Shown here in pieces: positions 7,804-14,115 of a stretch of 14,115 nt of DNA. Source of the DNA: an uncultured Opitutales bacterium (GTDB lineage Bacteria; Verrucomicrobiota; Verrucomicrobiia; Opitutales; Intestinicryptomonadaceae); the NCBI GenBank assembly GCA_900552245.1, contig URYY01000048.1, positions 1 through 14,115 of the forward strand, read 5' to 3'. Under the pieces are notes generated by a model. The model did no database searches. It was not told the DNA's origin and saw only the letters and a program-made list of their open reading frames with translations. Within the stretch, counting starts at the first letter, position 1; each line of letters begins with the position of its first letter. Both the position numbers and the translations under genes were made by a program.

Positions 7804-8179
7804 GATTTTTAAGCTGCCAATTCTCGGTAGCCGGTTGTCTTTATGCGTGGTAGGAGGCAATAGGGCTTTTAACTCGTTTCTACTCTGTCGGATATTTTAT
7901 TGATTCTTCGCTCTTTTCTTACATAGATTTCGCCGCCTAAAATTAAACTAATTTTCAAAAAAATCAAAACGCGTGTTGCGGCATTTTTTTAATACTGCTT
8001 TATATCTTGCTTTGTTTCAATGTGTTGCACTGCTAAATTGCGCATGTTTTATTCGGAAATTTTTAGAAAAAAATATTGACGATTTAAAAAAACTACTTTA
8101 GATATTCAAAGTGATTTAGGTTAGGTGCGCGCGTTTTCGCTGTGGCTTGCCTCAGTATTATTCTTTCCCCCCTACTACT
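7804..8179. other. AT-rich intergenic region upstream of the first PEP-CTERM gene
   Basis: There is no gene in this stretch. Just after the ABC gene a weak hairpin GCTGCC/GGTAGC (near 7813-7831) could partly end its transcript; no proper T-tract follows. Further on come AAAAAAATCAAAA (7957-7969, also at 7061-7073 before the ABC gene), the promoter candidate at 8076-8104, a short TTAGGTTAGG direct repeat near 8116-8125 and a pyrimidine-rich leader with six C (8167-8172) immediately before the start codon. Confidence 0.5.
8058..8104 (+). promoter_or_regulatory. Candidate sigma70-like promoter of PEP-CTERM gene 1
   Basis: TTGACG (8076-8081, 5 of 6 to the -35 consensus) and TAGATA (8099-8104, 3 of 6 to the -10) are spaced by 17 bases, with an A-rich block just upstream that could act as an UP element. 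Transcription would start near 8111, about 70 bases before the ATG at 8180. The same A-tract plus TTGAC arrangement occurs before the next gene. Confidence 0.45.
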
Positions 8180-10723
8180 ATGCAATACAAAAGAAAATAC
8201 CTCATTGCGGCCTCATCTTTGTTTGTGGGTGCTGCATTTCTTGCAAACGCTGATTCCTTGCAGACCGTGCTTACGGAAAATACTGCTTGGGACAATCTGC
8301 TTTGGACTCCAAGCGGAACTCCCAAGCCGGCTGATGATGTTACTATAAACGGCGGCGGATTCACCGTTACTGTCGATGGTCTGCTTCATGCTGATCCAAT
8401 ACATCTAAATAAGTTTAACCTTCTCGGTGCAGATTCCACTCTTGAACTCAAAAATGGTGCTGTTTTTGCAGTTGCCCAGAGTTTGACATCGGGCTCTTCT
8501 GCGTTTAAGGATACAAACCTGATAATTGAAAATTCGACTTTAGCGTGGGGAAGTATCACAGATAACGGCGATGGTACATATACTTACGGCAAAAACTCCA
8601 GTTTTGGTTTGTGGAATTCTGATCTTACTGCAACTGGAGCTACTATATACGGTGGTATTCAGGTTTGGCATGGTCAAAGCAATGTCCAGAATATAACAGA
8701 TTCTAATGTTACTTCAAAAGGAACTGCTTTATTTGCTGGGCACGGTAACGGCGGTTCTACCACGACATTCAGCGGTTCTACTCTCACGGTAGAAGCGAAT
8801 GATAATGGTACTTATTCCGATTTGTTTGCGCTATATTCACACTCTATATCTCAAGGCTCGTGGGTGCTTAATGTAAGCGATGGTACGGTTGCCATTGCAG
8901 GTGTTAAAAATGAGTATGCCGTAACAAGTTCTGGTGGCAACAGCTTCTTAAAGTGGAGTGCAGACGCTGCTTCGACCGATGCAGGCGGTAAAGAGGATGG
9001 GGAAACTTCTACTTCTGTTGATGCAAATATAAACGGTGGTTCAACTGTTGTAGGTGGCTCCTTTACAAATATAATGCATCCGGCAAATTCAGTAGCCAGT
9101 GGACATCTGTTTCTAAATATCGACGGAGAGGGCACTGACGTTTGGTTTACCAACATGGAGTTTAGGTTGTCTTCTAATCAAACTTCTACTTTTGAGACTG
9201 GTATAAACGTTACTAACGGCGCAAGTTTGCATGCAACTGAAATCAGGATTGGTGGTTCGGGAAATATAAATAACGCCGATTATGTTTACGCGGGCAATTC
9301 CGGAACGGCAAGCCTTACAATTGGCGATAATTCTAGCGTGGATATACTCTACTCAGACGGCGCGACGGGCGGCTACTTGAATGTGGGGGCATACAACTAC
9401 GGAACCATAAATGGCGGCAACTCAAAGGTGGTGATGAATGCTTCCGGCGCTACGTTAAACGCTGGCAGGCTTCAACTGGGTAGGGGCACCTTTAAGGGTG
9501 GCAACAACTCATTTGAAATTTCGGGAACTGAAGACGCCCGTTCAGTGGCAACATTCACGGGGCGCGACGGAGCTTCAATAGCATTTGAGAATTCTTCTGT
9601 TGAGGGCGGAACTACCGGCAATTCCCTCATTATCGGGAGCAATGCCGATGTGATTGGCTATGGCGATATTTTGATGACGGCTGCAAATGTTGTCGCAGGC
9701 AGTAGCAGCATAGTCATGAACGGCAGCGACTCAAATATAAAACTAAGTAGACCCATTACAGAGGGCGCTAATGCTGGCAAAGACCAGAAGTGGAGTTTGC
9801 AGGTAGGTAGCAACAATGCCTCTATGGGCGGCGTAAATAGCGTTGAGATTTTGGGCTCGGGCAACACTGTCGATTTGGCCGGTACTTACTTGGGAAATGC
9901 CAATTCTATGGCTGGAGAAAACTACGTCATGGTTCAAAGTTCCGATGCGAGCAAGATGAATGTCTATACCGGTTTTCAAGTTGCTCTCCGCAATTCCACA
10001 CTTGAGGGTTCAACGCAAAAGAATACTTTTATAATAGGCTCAAACACCTCGATTCCAGGCAGAATAAATCCAGACAACGGCGACGTATCATTCCGCCCAA
10101 ATGTGGCAACCGATGTATCTGCAAGCGGAACTTCCGAATTTATAATTAGGGGTAGCAACATAGAGTTTGGCTATCTCTTCCAGCTAAATGCCGGCAATGC
10201 GGCTTCCACCGGTGGTGTTGGCAAGATTTCTATACAAAGTTCCGACATCAGGGCAAATAGTCAGGACTATATGCACGTTGCAAATAACATAAGCATTTTG
10301 GGCGGAGCTAATTACAGCAAGGAAAACCCCGTGGCTATACTTGAGCTTAAGGCTGATGCAAACGGCTTTGCGAGAATTTCAGCCGACAGAATATTTATGA
10401 CGGGGTTACTTGTGGTTGATTTTTCCGATTTGCGCGGCACTTATGAAGACGGAATAAGCTTTGACTTGCTAGAGTACAGGAATGGAAATGAAGATGCAGA
10501 CGGCTCGCGCTTTGCTTGGCTTACACTTTGCGAGGCTATAGCCGGAGGCGACTATGAGCATGTAAATATCATAACTCGCGATGAGAGCGACGAGTTCTGG
10601 TTTGACCTCAACGGCTCGACCTTGACCGTCACTTACTACTCATCGGTTCCGGAGCCTGCAACTTTTGCGGCAATCTTCGGGGCTTTGGCATTGGCACTTG
10701 CGGCATGTCGCAAGAGAAGGTAG
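8180..10723 (+). CDS. PEP-CTERM sorting domain protein 1, beta-helix-like surface protein
   Basis: An 847-residue secreted protein. Residues 1-24 form a Sec signal peptide (MQYKRKYL, hydrophobic core, cleavage after ANA). The body is rich in Gly, Asn, Ser and Thr with recurring short strands of the kind GGNNSFEISG and GGVNSVEILGSGNTVDLAG, which suggests a parallel beta-helix or solenoid. From about residue 725 a compact segment precedes the anchor (ISADRIFMTGLLVVDFSDL, then SFDLLEYRNG). The end is a classic PEP-CTERM: VPEP (823-826), a hydrophobic helix and CRKRR. Known for the class: the tail is recognised by an exosortase, which cleaves and releases or anchors the protein at the surface or in matrix. 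The frame is open from a TTG at 8147, but the signal peptide and the tight match of the N terminus favour ATG 8180. There is no Shine-Dalgarno; the leader is CCCCCCTACTACT. No enzymatic domain is recognised. Confidence 0.88.
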   Translation: MQYKRKYLIAASSLFVGAAFLANADSLQTVLTENTAWDNLLWTPSGTPKPADDVTINGGGFTVTVDGLLHADPIHLNKFNLLGADSTLELKNGAVFAVAQSLTSGSSAFKDTNLIIENSTLAWGSITDNGDGTYTYGKNSSFGLWNSDLTATGATIYGGIQVWHGQSNVQNITDSNVTSKGTALFAGHGNGGSTTTFSGSTLTVEANDNGTYSDLFALYSHSISQGSWVLNVSDGTVAIAGVKNEYAVTSSGGNSFLKWSADAASTDAGGKEDGETSTSVDANINGGSTVVGGSFTNIMHPANSVASGHLFLNIDGEGTDVWFTNMEFRLSSNQTSTFETGINVTNGASLHATEIRIGGSGNINNADYVYAGNSGTASLTIGDNSSVDILYSDGATGGYLNVGAYNYGTINGGNSKVVMNASGATLNAGRLQLGRGTFKGGNNSFEISGTEDARSVATFTGRDGASIAFENSSVEGGTTGNSLIIGSNADVIGYGDILMTAANVVAGSSSIVMNGSDSNIKLSRPITEGANAGKDQKWSLQVGSNNASMGGVNSVEILGSGNTVDLAGTYLGNANSMAGENYVMVQSSDASKMNVYTGFQVALRNSTLEGSTQKNTFIIGSNTSIPGRINPDNGDVSFRPNVATDVSASGTSEFIIRGSNIEFGYLFQLNAGNAASTGGVGKISIQSSDIRANSQDYMHVANNISILGGANYSKENPVAILELKADANGFARISADRIFMTGLLVVDFSDLRGTYEDGISFDLLEYRNGNEDADGSRFAWLTLCEAIAGGDYEHVNIITRDESDEFWFDLNGSTLTVTYYSSVPEPATFAAIFGALALALAACRKRR

Positions 10724-10739
10724 AAATTTGCTCTTAATT

Positions 10740-10775
10740 AAAATGCGGAAGTTTTTTGCTTCCGCATTTTTTTTT
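10740..10775 (+). terminator. Strong rho-independent terminator after PEP-CTERM gene 1
   Basis: A perfect 12-bp stem AAAATGCGGAAG (10740-10751) / CTTCCGCATTTT (10759-10770) with a 7-nt loop runs into nine T (10767-10775). It begins 16 bases after the stop codon and should separate the two PEP-CTERM genes into independent transcripts. Confidence 0.95.
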
Positions 10776-10860
10776 GCCTATTTTACAGCTAATTTCTTCT
10801 CCTATCTTGCTATCCGAAAATCTTTGCGCGCAGTGCTTTTGCATATAAAAAAATAGACCT

Positions 10861-10904
10861 AAAAAAAATAAAAACTTGACAAGTTGCATTTCCAATGAAA
10901 TTTT
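10861..10904 (+). promoter_or_regulatory. Candidate promoter of PEP-CTERM gene 2
   Basis: A perfect TTGACA (10876-10881) follows an A-rich block; 17 bases on is AATTTT (10899-10904), a poor -10. If used, transcription starts near 10911, after the in-frame ATG at 10895, which supports the downstream start at 10946. Only the -35 half is convincing. Confidence 0.4.
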
Positions 10905-10945
10905 TCCTCAAACGTTTTAATAAGGAGTTTGTCAAAATAACTACT

Positions 10946-13549
10946 ATGAGATACCACAACTTAACACTGTTTATATTTGCGGCCTTGTCGGCAGCCGGCA
11001 CATACGCGCAAGAGCAGGAGTACGCTACTGAGATTACTGAAGATACTCAGTACAATGCGCCACTTACTGAAGATACCGCCATAAAAAATGGCGCAACTCT
11101 CACGCTTACTACGTCCAATACTGGTTCAAATTACAATCTCTTGATAGAATCCGGAGCCAAACTGGTGCACGGTGTTGATTCAACCGATGCCTTTAAGTGG
11201 GGAACGAGTTCCCCGAACAGCATGAGCGCCGTTATAGAAAATTACGGAACCATTGATATGCAGAGCAACAGGGCCTTTCGCTTTGGCGACGACGGTTCAG
11301 GTTACTCCACAACTTTAAATTTGTACGACGGCTCCTTGATGACCTCTTCAACGGGGACTTTCACCATAGAAAATTACCGCGGTGTAAATTCCATCGTAAA
11401 CGTATTTAAGGGAGCTAAAATTACGAATCTCGCCGGTATAAATACGTGGGGCAGAAATAACGAGATGTCTCCGAACGGTCTATTTGAAATGAATGTCGCC
11501 GGCGGGAGTGTGGATTTATCTGGCGACGTAAATTTCGGAAATACTGCAAATGCGGACAGCTCAATCGTTCAGACTTCGCGCTTGAATGTTACTGACGGCG
11601 GCACTTTTACTTCTACAAAGAATTTGAATTTGGGCAATGCTGCAAATAACGACGCCTATGTGAGTGTTTCCGGCGAGGGATCCACCTTGTCTGTAAATAG
11701 CATTTACGCATCTAGAAATGCAGATGCCACTTCTTCTGTGAGCGTCTCTAACAGCGGCAAACTAATTACGGCTTCCGATGTTTGGGTCGGCTCTGCAAAC
11801 GGTTCTAGCGCATCGTTTGACGTAAGTAGCGGCGGCGTTTGGTCTATATCGGGCGGTAATATATTTAACGCATACGGCGAAGGTTCAACTGCCACTCTCA
11901 ATGTGGATGGCGGAGTTATCTCTCAAGACAGTAGCTCTTCCAAAAATTTGATATTTGGGCAGGGAGCTTCTTCGAGCTCATCGCTAAACGTTTTAAACGG
12001 CGGGCAGATAGTGGAAAATACATCGACTTACAACATGTATTTGGCTCACAATACAGACAGTACGTTTGAGGGTGTAATATCCGGCTCAAAGCTTGGTAGC
12101 GACGGGCAGACTGTCTATTCCTCAGTTAATTTGACGGGCTCAATGGTTTTGGCAAGCGGTGCAAATTCAAGCTCAAATTTGAAGGTTTCCGACGGAGGCG
12201 TCTTGAATTTTAACGGCTCTTCCGCAAACGGCTCGCTTATGTTTGCCCAGGGCAGTGGCTCTAATGCCTCGCTAGTTGTTGCCGATGGTGGAACCTTGAA
12301 CTTTGGCTCAAGCGTGCAGCTCGGAAATGGCGAAAATTCTACGGCGAGTCTTTTGGTTGAAAAGGGCGGTGTTGTGAATGTAAATGTAGCTACTGACGTC
12401 CGCATGGGGCTTGCCACAGGGGCTGAATCGACTTTCAAAATAGACGGTGGAACTTTAAATCTCATAAGCCCGGATTCCGATATGAGCATTCAAATGGGAT
12501 ATGGAGCAGGTGATTCCACATCAAAATTGATTCTTACAAACGATGCGCTTCTTCAGCAGACAGGTAAGAATTTGCAGCTAAATATGTGGAATGGCACCAA
12601 CACCCTCGAAATCTCAAACGGAGCCAAGTGGGCGGCCTCCACAAACTTCTATGTTGGCAGAAACGCAGACTCTGTTTCAACAATGAATGTTGATGGAGCT
12701 TACGTACTGGGCGCTAGCGGAACATTGACGAGCAATTCCTCGGATTTACATACAGGAGCCGGTGCCGGCGTTACCTCGTATGTAAACATTACAAATGGCG
12801 CTATTGCTAACTTCAGAGGTCTAAATGTATCGCAAGGGCACACAAATCTAAATACTACAACCGTAGGTGGAGCCAATGCAGTGTCTTACATAACAGTTTC
12901 GGGCAATGGCTCTGTCTTGTCGGTGCGTGGCACAGACAACAAAAATTACCACAATCGCTTGGGCGTTAATAAGTACGACGAGCAGGGGCAGCTAAACTCG
13001 ACCTACGAAGGCAATGTGGCTTCGCTCACGGTTCACACAGGTTCGCAGTTTCTAAATACTAAAAATGCTATACAGGTGTTCGATTCGGGCGAGATTACCT
13101 TTGCGCTGGATTCCAACGGCATTATCTACTCGCAGGATTATGGTACGGCTATGGTAAAGACTGTAAATTTGCAGCTGTATAAGTCCGACGATACGGTATC
13201 TAACCCCTTTGTTATAGACGGTTCGTCGCTCGGCAGAATGGAGTACGCCTCTGAGGGCGACATTTACGAGATAGTGCTAATGGAGGTTTCCGGCAGCATA
13301 AGCCTAAACGGAGTAGAACAGGATATCTCCGGAATGTCGGACGAAGCTATACAGGATTTTGTATCCTCACTATTTAGCTTTGAAAATAACACGGGTTCGG
13401 ATTACTGGGAGGATTTTGACGCTTCAAATGTTTTGTATAACGGAGGCACATTCTACATAAGATTGACTTACGTTCCTGAGCCCTCGACGATTGCAGCGAT
13501 ATTCGGAGCGCTAGCGCTTGCCTTTGCGGCTTACCGCAGGCGCAAGTAG
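10946..13549 (+). CDS. PEP-CTERM sorting domain protein 2 with T5SS/PEP-CTERM-type repeats
   Basis: An 867-residue secreted repeat protein. The signal peptide is residues 1-21 (MRYHNLTLFIF, cleavage after TYA). An in-frame ATG at 10895 would add 17 charged residues before the signal peptide and lies in the predicted promoter, so ATG 10946 is chosen. A short TEDT direct repeat lies just after the signal. Residues about 211-634 hold some 14-15 imperfect units of 25-31 residues with the pattern S-x-L-x-V-x-x-GG-x-L, a variable stretch, then a hydrophobic pair, G and a Ser/Asn turn (for example ASLVVADGGTLNF); this matches the T5SS/PEP-CTERM-associated repeat style and predicts a long beta-solenoid. 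A non-repeated C-terminal part follows, then VPEP (843-846), a hydrophobic helix and YRRRK. There is no autotransporter barrel. Function is presumably adhesive, matrix or surface-layer; this is inferred. Confidence 0.9.
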   Translation: MRYHNLTLFIFAALSAAGTYAQEQEYATEITEDTQYNAPLTEDTAIKNGATLTLTTSNTGSNYNLLIESGAKLVHGVDSTDAFKWGTSSPNSMSAVIENYGTIDMQSNRAFRFGDDGSGYSTTLNLYDGSLMTSSTGTFTIENYRGVNSIVNVFKGAKITNLAGINTWGRNNEMSPNGLFEMNVAGGSVDLSGDVNFGNTANADSSIVQTSRLNVTDGGTFTSTKNLNLGNAANNDAYVSVSGEGSTLSVNSIYASRNADATSSVSVSNSGKLITASDVWVGSANGSSASFDVSSGGVWSISGGNIFNAYGEGSTATLNVDGGVISQDSSSSKNLIFGQGASSSSSLNVLNGGQIVENTSTYNMYLAHNTDSTFEGVISGSKLGSDGQTVYSSVNLTGSMVLASGANSSSNLKVSDGGVLNFNGSSANGSLMFAQGSGSNASLVVADGGTLNFGSSVQLGNGENSTASLLVEKGGVVNVNVATDVRMGLATGAESTFKIDGGTLNLISPDSDMSIQMGYGAGDSTSKLILTNDALLQQTGKNLQLNMWNGTNTLEISNGAKWAASTNFYVGRNADSVSTMNVDGAYVLGASGTLTSNSSDLHTGAGAGVTSYVNITNGAIANFRGLNVSQGHTNLNTTTVGGANAVSYITVSGNGSVLSVRGTDNKNYHNRLGVNKYDEQGQLNSTYEGNVASLTVHTGSQFLNTKNAIQVFDSGEITFALDSNGIIYSQDYGTAMVKTVNLQLYKSDDTVSNPFVIDGSSLGRMEYASEGDIYEIVLMEVSGSISLNGVEQDISGMSDEAIQDFVSSLFSFENNTGSDYWEDFDASNVLYNGGTFYIRLTYVPEPSTIAAIFGALALAFAAYRRRK
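11034..11076 (+). repeat. 13-nt direct repeat encoding TEDT twice
   Basis: TTACTGAAGATAC occurs exactly at 11034-11046 and 11064-11076, a period of 30 bases (10 codons), giving I/L-TEDT-x6-TEDT near the mature N terminus of PEP-CTERM protein 2. It could be a remnant of local duplication. Confidence 0.7.
11576..12847 (+). repeat. Array of about 14-15 degenerate protein repeats
   Basis: Units begin at segments such as SRLNVTDGGTF, AYVSVSGEGSTL, SSVSVSNSGKL, ASFDVSSGGVW, SSLNVLNGGQI, SNLKVSDGGVLNF, ASLVVADGGTLNF, ASLLVEKGGVV, STFKIDGGTLNL and TSYVNITNGAI. The repetition is clear at protein level but well diverged at DNA level, which argues for old duplications rather than a recent, slippage-prone array. 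Confidence 0.75.
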
Positions 13550-13577
13550 AGCGGATTTTTGAGTAAATGTATTTTTT

Positions 13578-13608
13578 AGCGGAGGCTCTGGGGGCTTCCG
13601 CTTTTTTT
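13578..13608 (+). terminator. Rho-independent terminator after PEP-CTERM gene 2
   Basis: The stem AGCGGAGGC (13578-13586) / GCTTCCGCT (13594-13602), 9 bp with one G-U pair and a 7-nt loop, is followed by seven T (13602-13608), 28 bases after the stop codon. The GCGGAAGC-type stem resembles that of the terminator after PEP-CTERM gene 1. Confidence 0.93.
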
Positions 13609-13696
13609 GTTTTAGATTAAGTGCTAAGTGTGTAGCTAGTTTTTTGTGGAAGCTTGAAACTTTGCTTTTTTAACGCAGGCTTCCATATCTAATCGC

Positions 13697-13739
13697 AAAA
13701 AAAAGAGCGCTCAAGTTTTACTCTCGGCGCCCTTTTTTT
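13697..13739 (-). terminator. Terminator of the alcohol dehydrogenase gene
   Basis: On the minus strand seven A and GGGCGC (13732-13727) pair with GCGCTC (13710-13705) and eight T (13704-13697) around a 16-nt loop. The second pair is G-U on this strand but an A-C mismatch on the other, so it favours termination of the leftward gene, whose stop lies 11 bases upstream. Confidence 0.8.
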
Positions 13740-13750
13740 AAGCCTTATTT

Positions 13751-14115
13751 CTACTTGTATGACTTTTCGTATATAGCCACGCAGTCTTCAATCGATAGCT
13801 TTACTCTGTCAAATTCAAATAGAAAGCTCATGGCATCTTTTGCATTTTCGGCAAATTTTCTAAATTCGCTCGGGTTAATCCCATAGTCTGACATCTTTAA
13901 ATTGTCGACTCCGCAATCGGCTTGGAGCTTCTTTAGAGCCGCAATAAAATCATCGGGCTTTGAGGCGTTCTCATGGCCCATAAATTTTGCCATCTCTACA
14001 AATCGCTCGGGGCAGGCTCCCTTTTCTATCATGTGCGAAAAGTACGCAAGACTTATCATTATAAGACCAGCTCCGTGCGGCAAGTCTTGGTGAAAGGCGC
14101 TCATGGCGTGCTCCA
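13751..14115 (-). CDS. Iron-containing alcohol dehydrogenase, C-terminal part only
   Basis: The visible 120 residues are the C-terminal helical portion of a group III (iron-dependent) alcohol dehydrogenase, an NAD(P)-linked enzyme that interconverts aldehydes or ketones and alcohols, in anaerobes typically a fermentation step. The reading frame runs off the right edge: codons before the Met at 14104 read Glu-His-Ala, giving EHAMSAFHQDLPHGAG, the conserved His-containing metal-site region (PHG carries a metal-ligand His in the family). Downstream, FVEMAKFMG, then DFIAALKKLQADCGV and the ending VAIYEKSYK agree with the family's C terminus. Because coding continues past the Met, it is an internal residue and the gene is partial, missing roughly the first two thirds including the nucleotide-binding domain. 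It converges on PEP-CTERM gene 2. Substrate cannot be assigned. Confidence 0.9.
   Translation of the reverse strand, partial: EHAMSAFHQDLPHGAGLIMISLAYFSHMIEKGACPERFVEMAKFMGHENASKPDDFIAALKKLQADCGVDNLKMSDYGINPSEFRKFAENAKDAMSFLFEFDRVKLSIEDCVAIYEKSYK

Noticed and set aside
10895..10945. Upstream ATG extension of PEP-CTERM protein 2
   Set aside because: It would place 17 mostly charged residues before a normal signal peptide and falls within the predicted promoter; ATG 10946 is better.
11576..12847. CRISPR or tandem DNA repeat array
   Set aside because: The periodicity is in the protein only; units differ in DNA sequence and length and there are no spacers.
13647..13685. TGGAAGC ... GCTTCCA inverted repeat between the two convergent terminators
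   Set aside because: Seven base pairs around a 25-nt loop with no T-tract; it may be chance, or an echo of the neighbouring terminator stem.

Overview
The window reads as chromosomal DNA of a Gram-negative bacterium of the Verrucomicrobiota, most likely an Opitutae/Opitutales-type, anaerobic or host-associated member. This is inferred from two large secreted proteins ending in VPEP plus a short hydrophobic helix plus an Arg/Lys tail (PEP-CTERM) of the form common in Opitutales, from an outer-membrane porin with a C-terminal Phe, from pyruvate phosphate dikinase next to other core genes, and from the general lack of Shine-Dalgarno sequences. The assignment rests on protein style only; there is no rRNA here.

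Layout, left to right: (1) the 3' nine-tenths of ppdK (+), cut by the left edge and closed by a hairpin terminator; (2) about 490 bp without a convincing gene; (3) a minus-strand block: a phosphate-selective-type porin (2867-4183), a 298-bp gap with inverted repeats that should hold the porin promoter, then a translationally coupled pair, a stand-alone 5'-3' exonuclease (5351-6229) followed by a YicC-family endoribonuclease (4482-5354), joined by an ATGA overlap; (4) divergently, a plus-strand pair, an MBL-fold hydrolase of the YycJ/WalJ type (6286-7044) and an ABC-transporter ATPase with no permease beside it (7093-7803); (5) a 376-bp AT-rich intergenic region with a candidate promoter; (6) two consecutive PEP-CTERM proteins of 847 and 867 residues (8180-10723, 10946-13549), each with its own upstream A-rich/TTGAC element and its own rho-independent terminator; (7) a convergent minus-strand gene cut by the right edge, the C-terminal third of an iron-containing alcohol dehydrogenase.

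The left and central genes are housekeeping (pyruvate/PEP interconversion, outer-membrane uptake, nucleic-acid processing). The notable part is the PEP-CTERM pair: large, Gly/Asn/Ser/Thr-rich, beta-helix-like surface or matrix proteins expected to be exported by Sec and then processed by an exosortase encoded elsewhere. They look like independent transcription units, and both start at an ATG preceded by CTACT rather than by a ribosome binding site. I see no phage genes, insertion sequences, CRISPR arrays or RNA genes.
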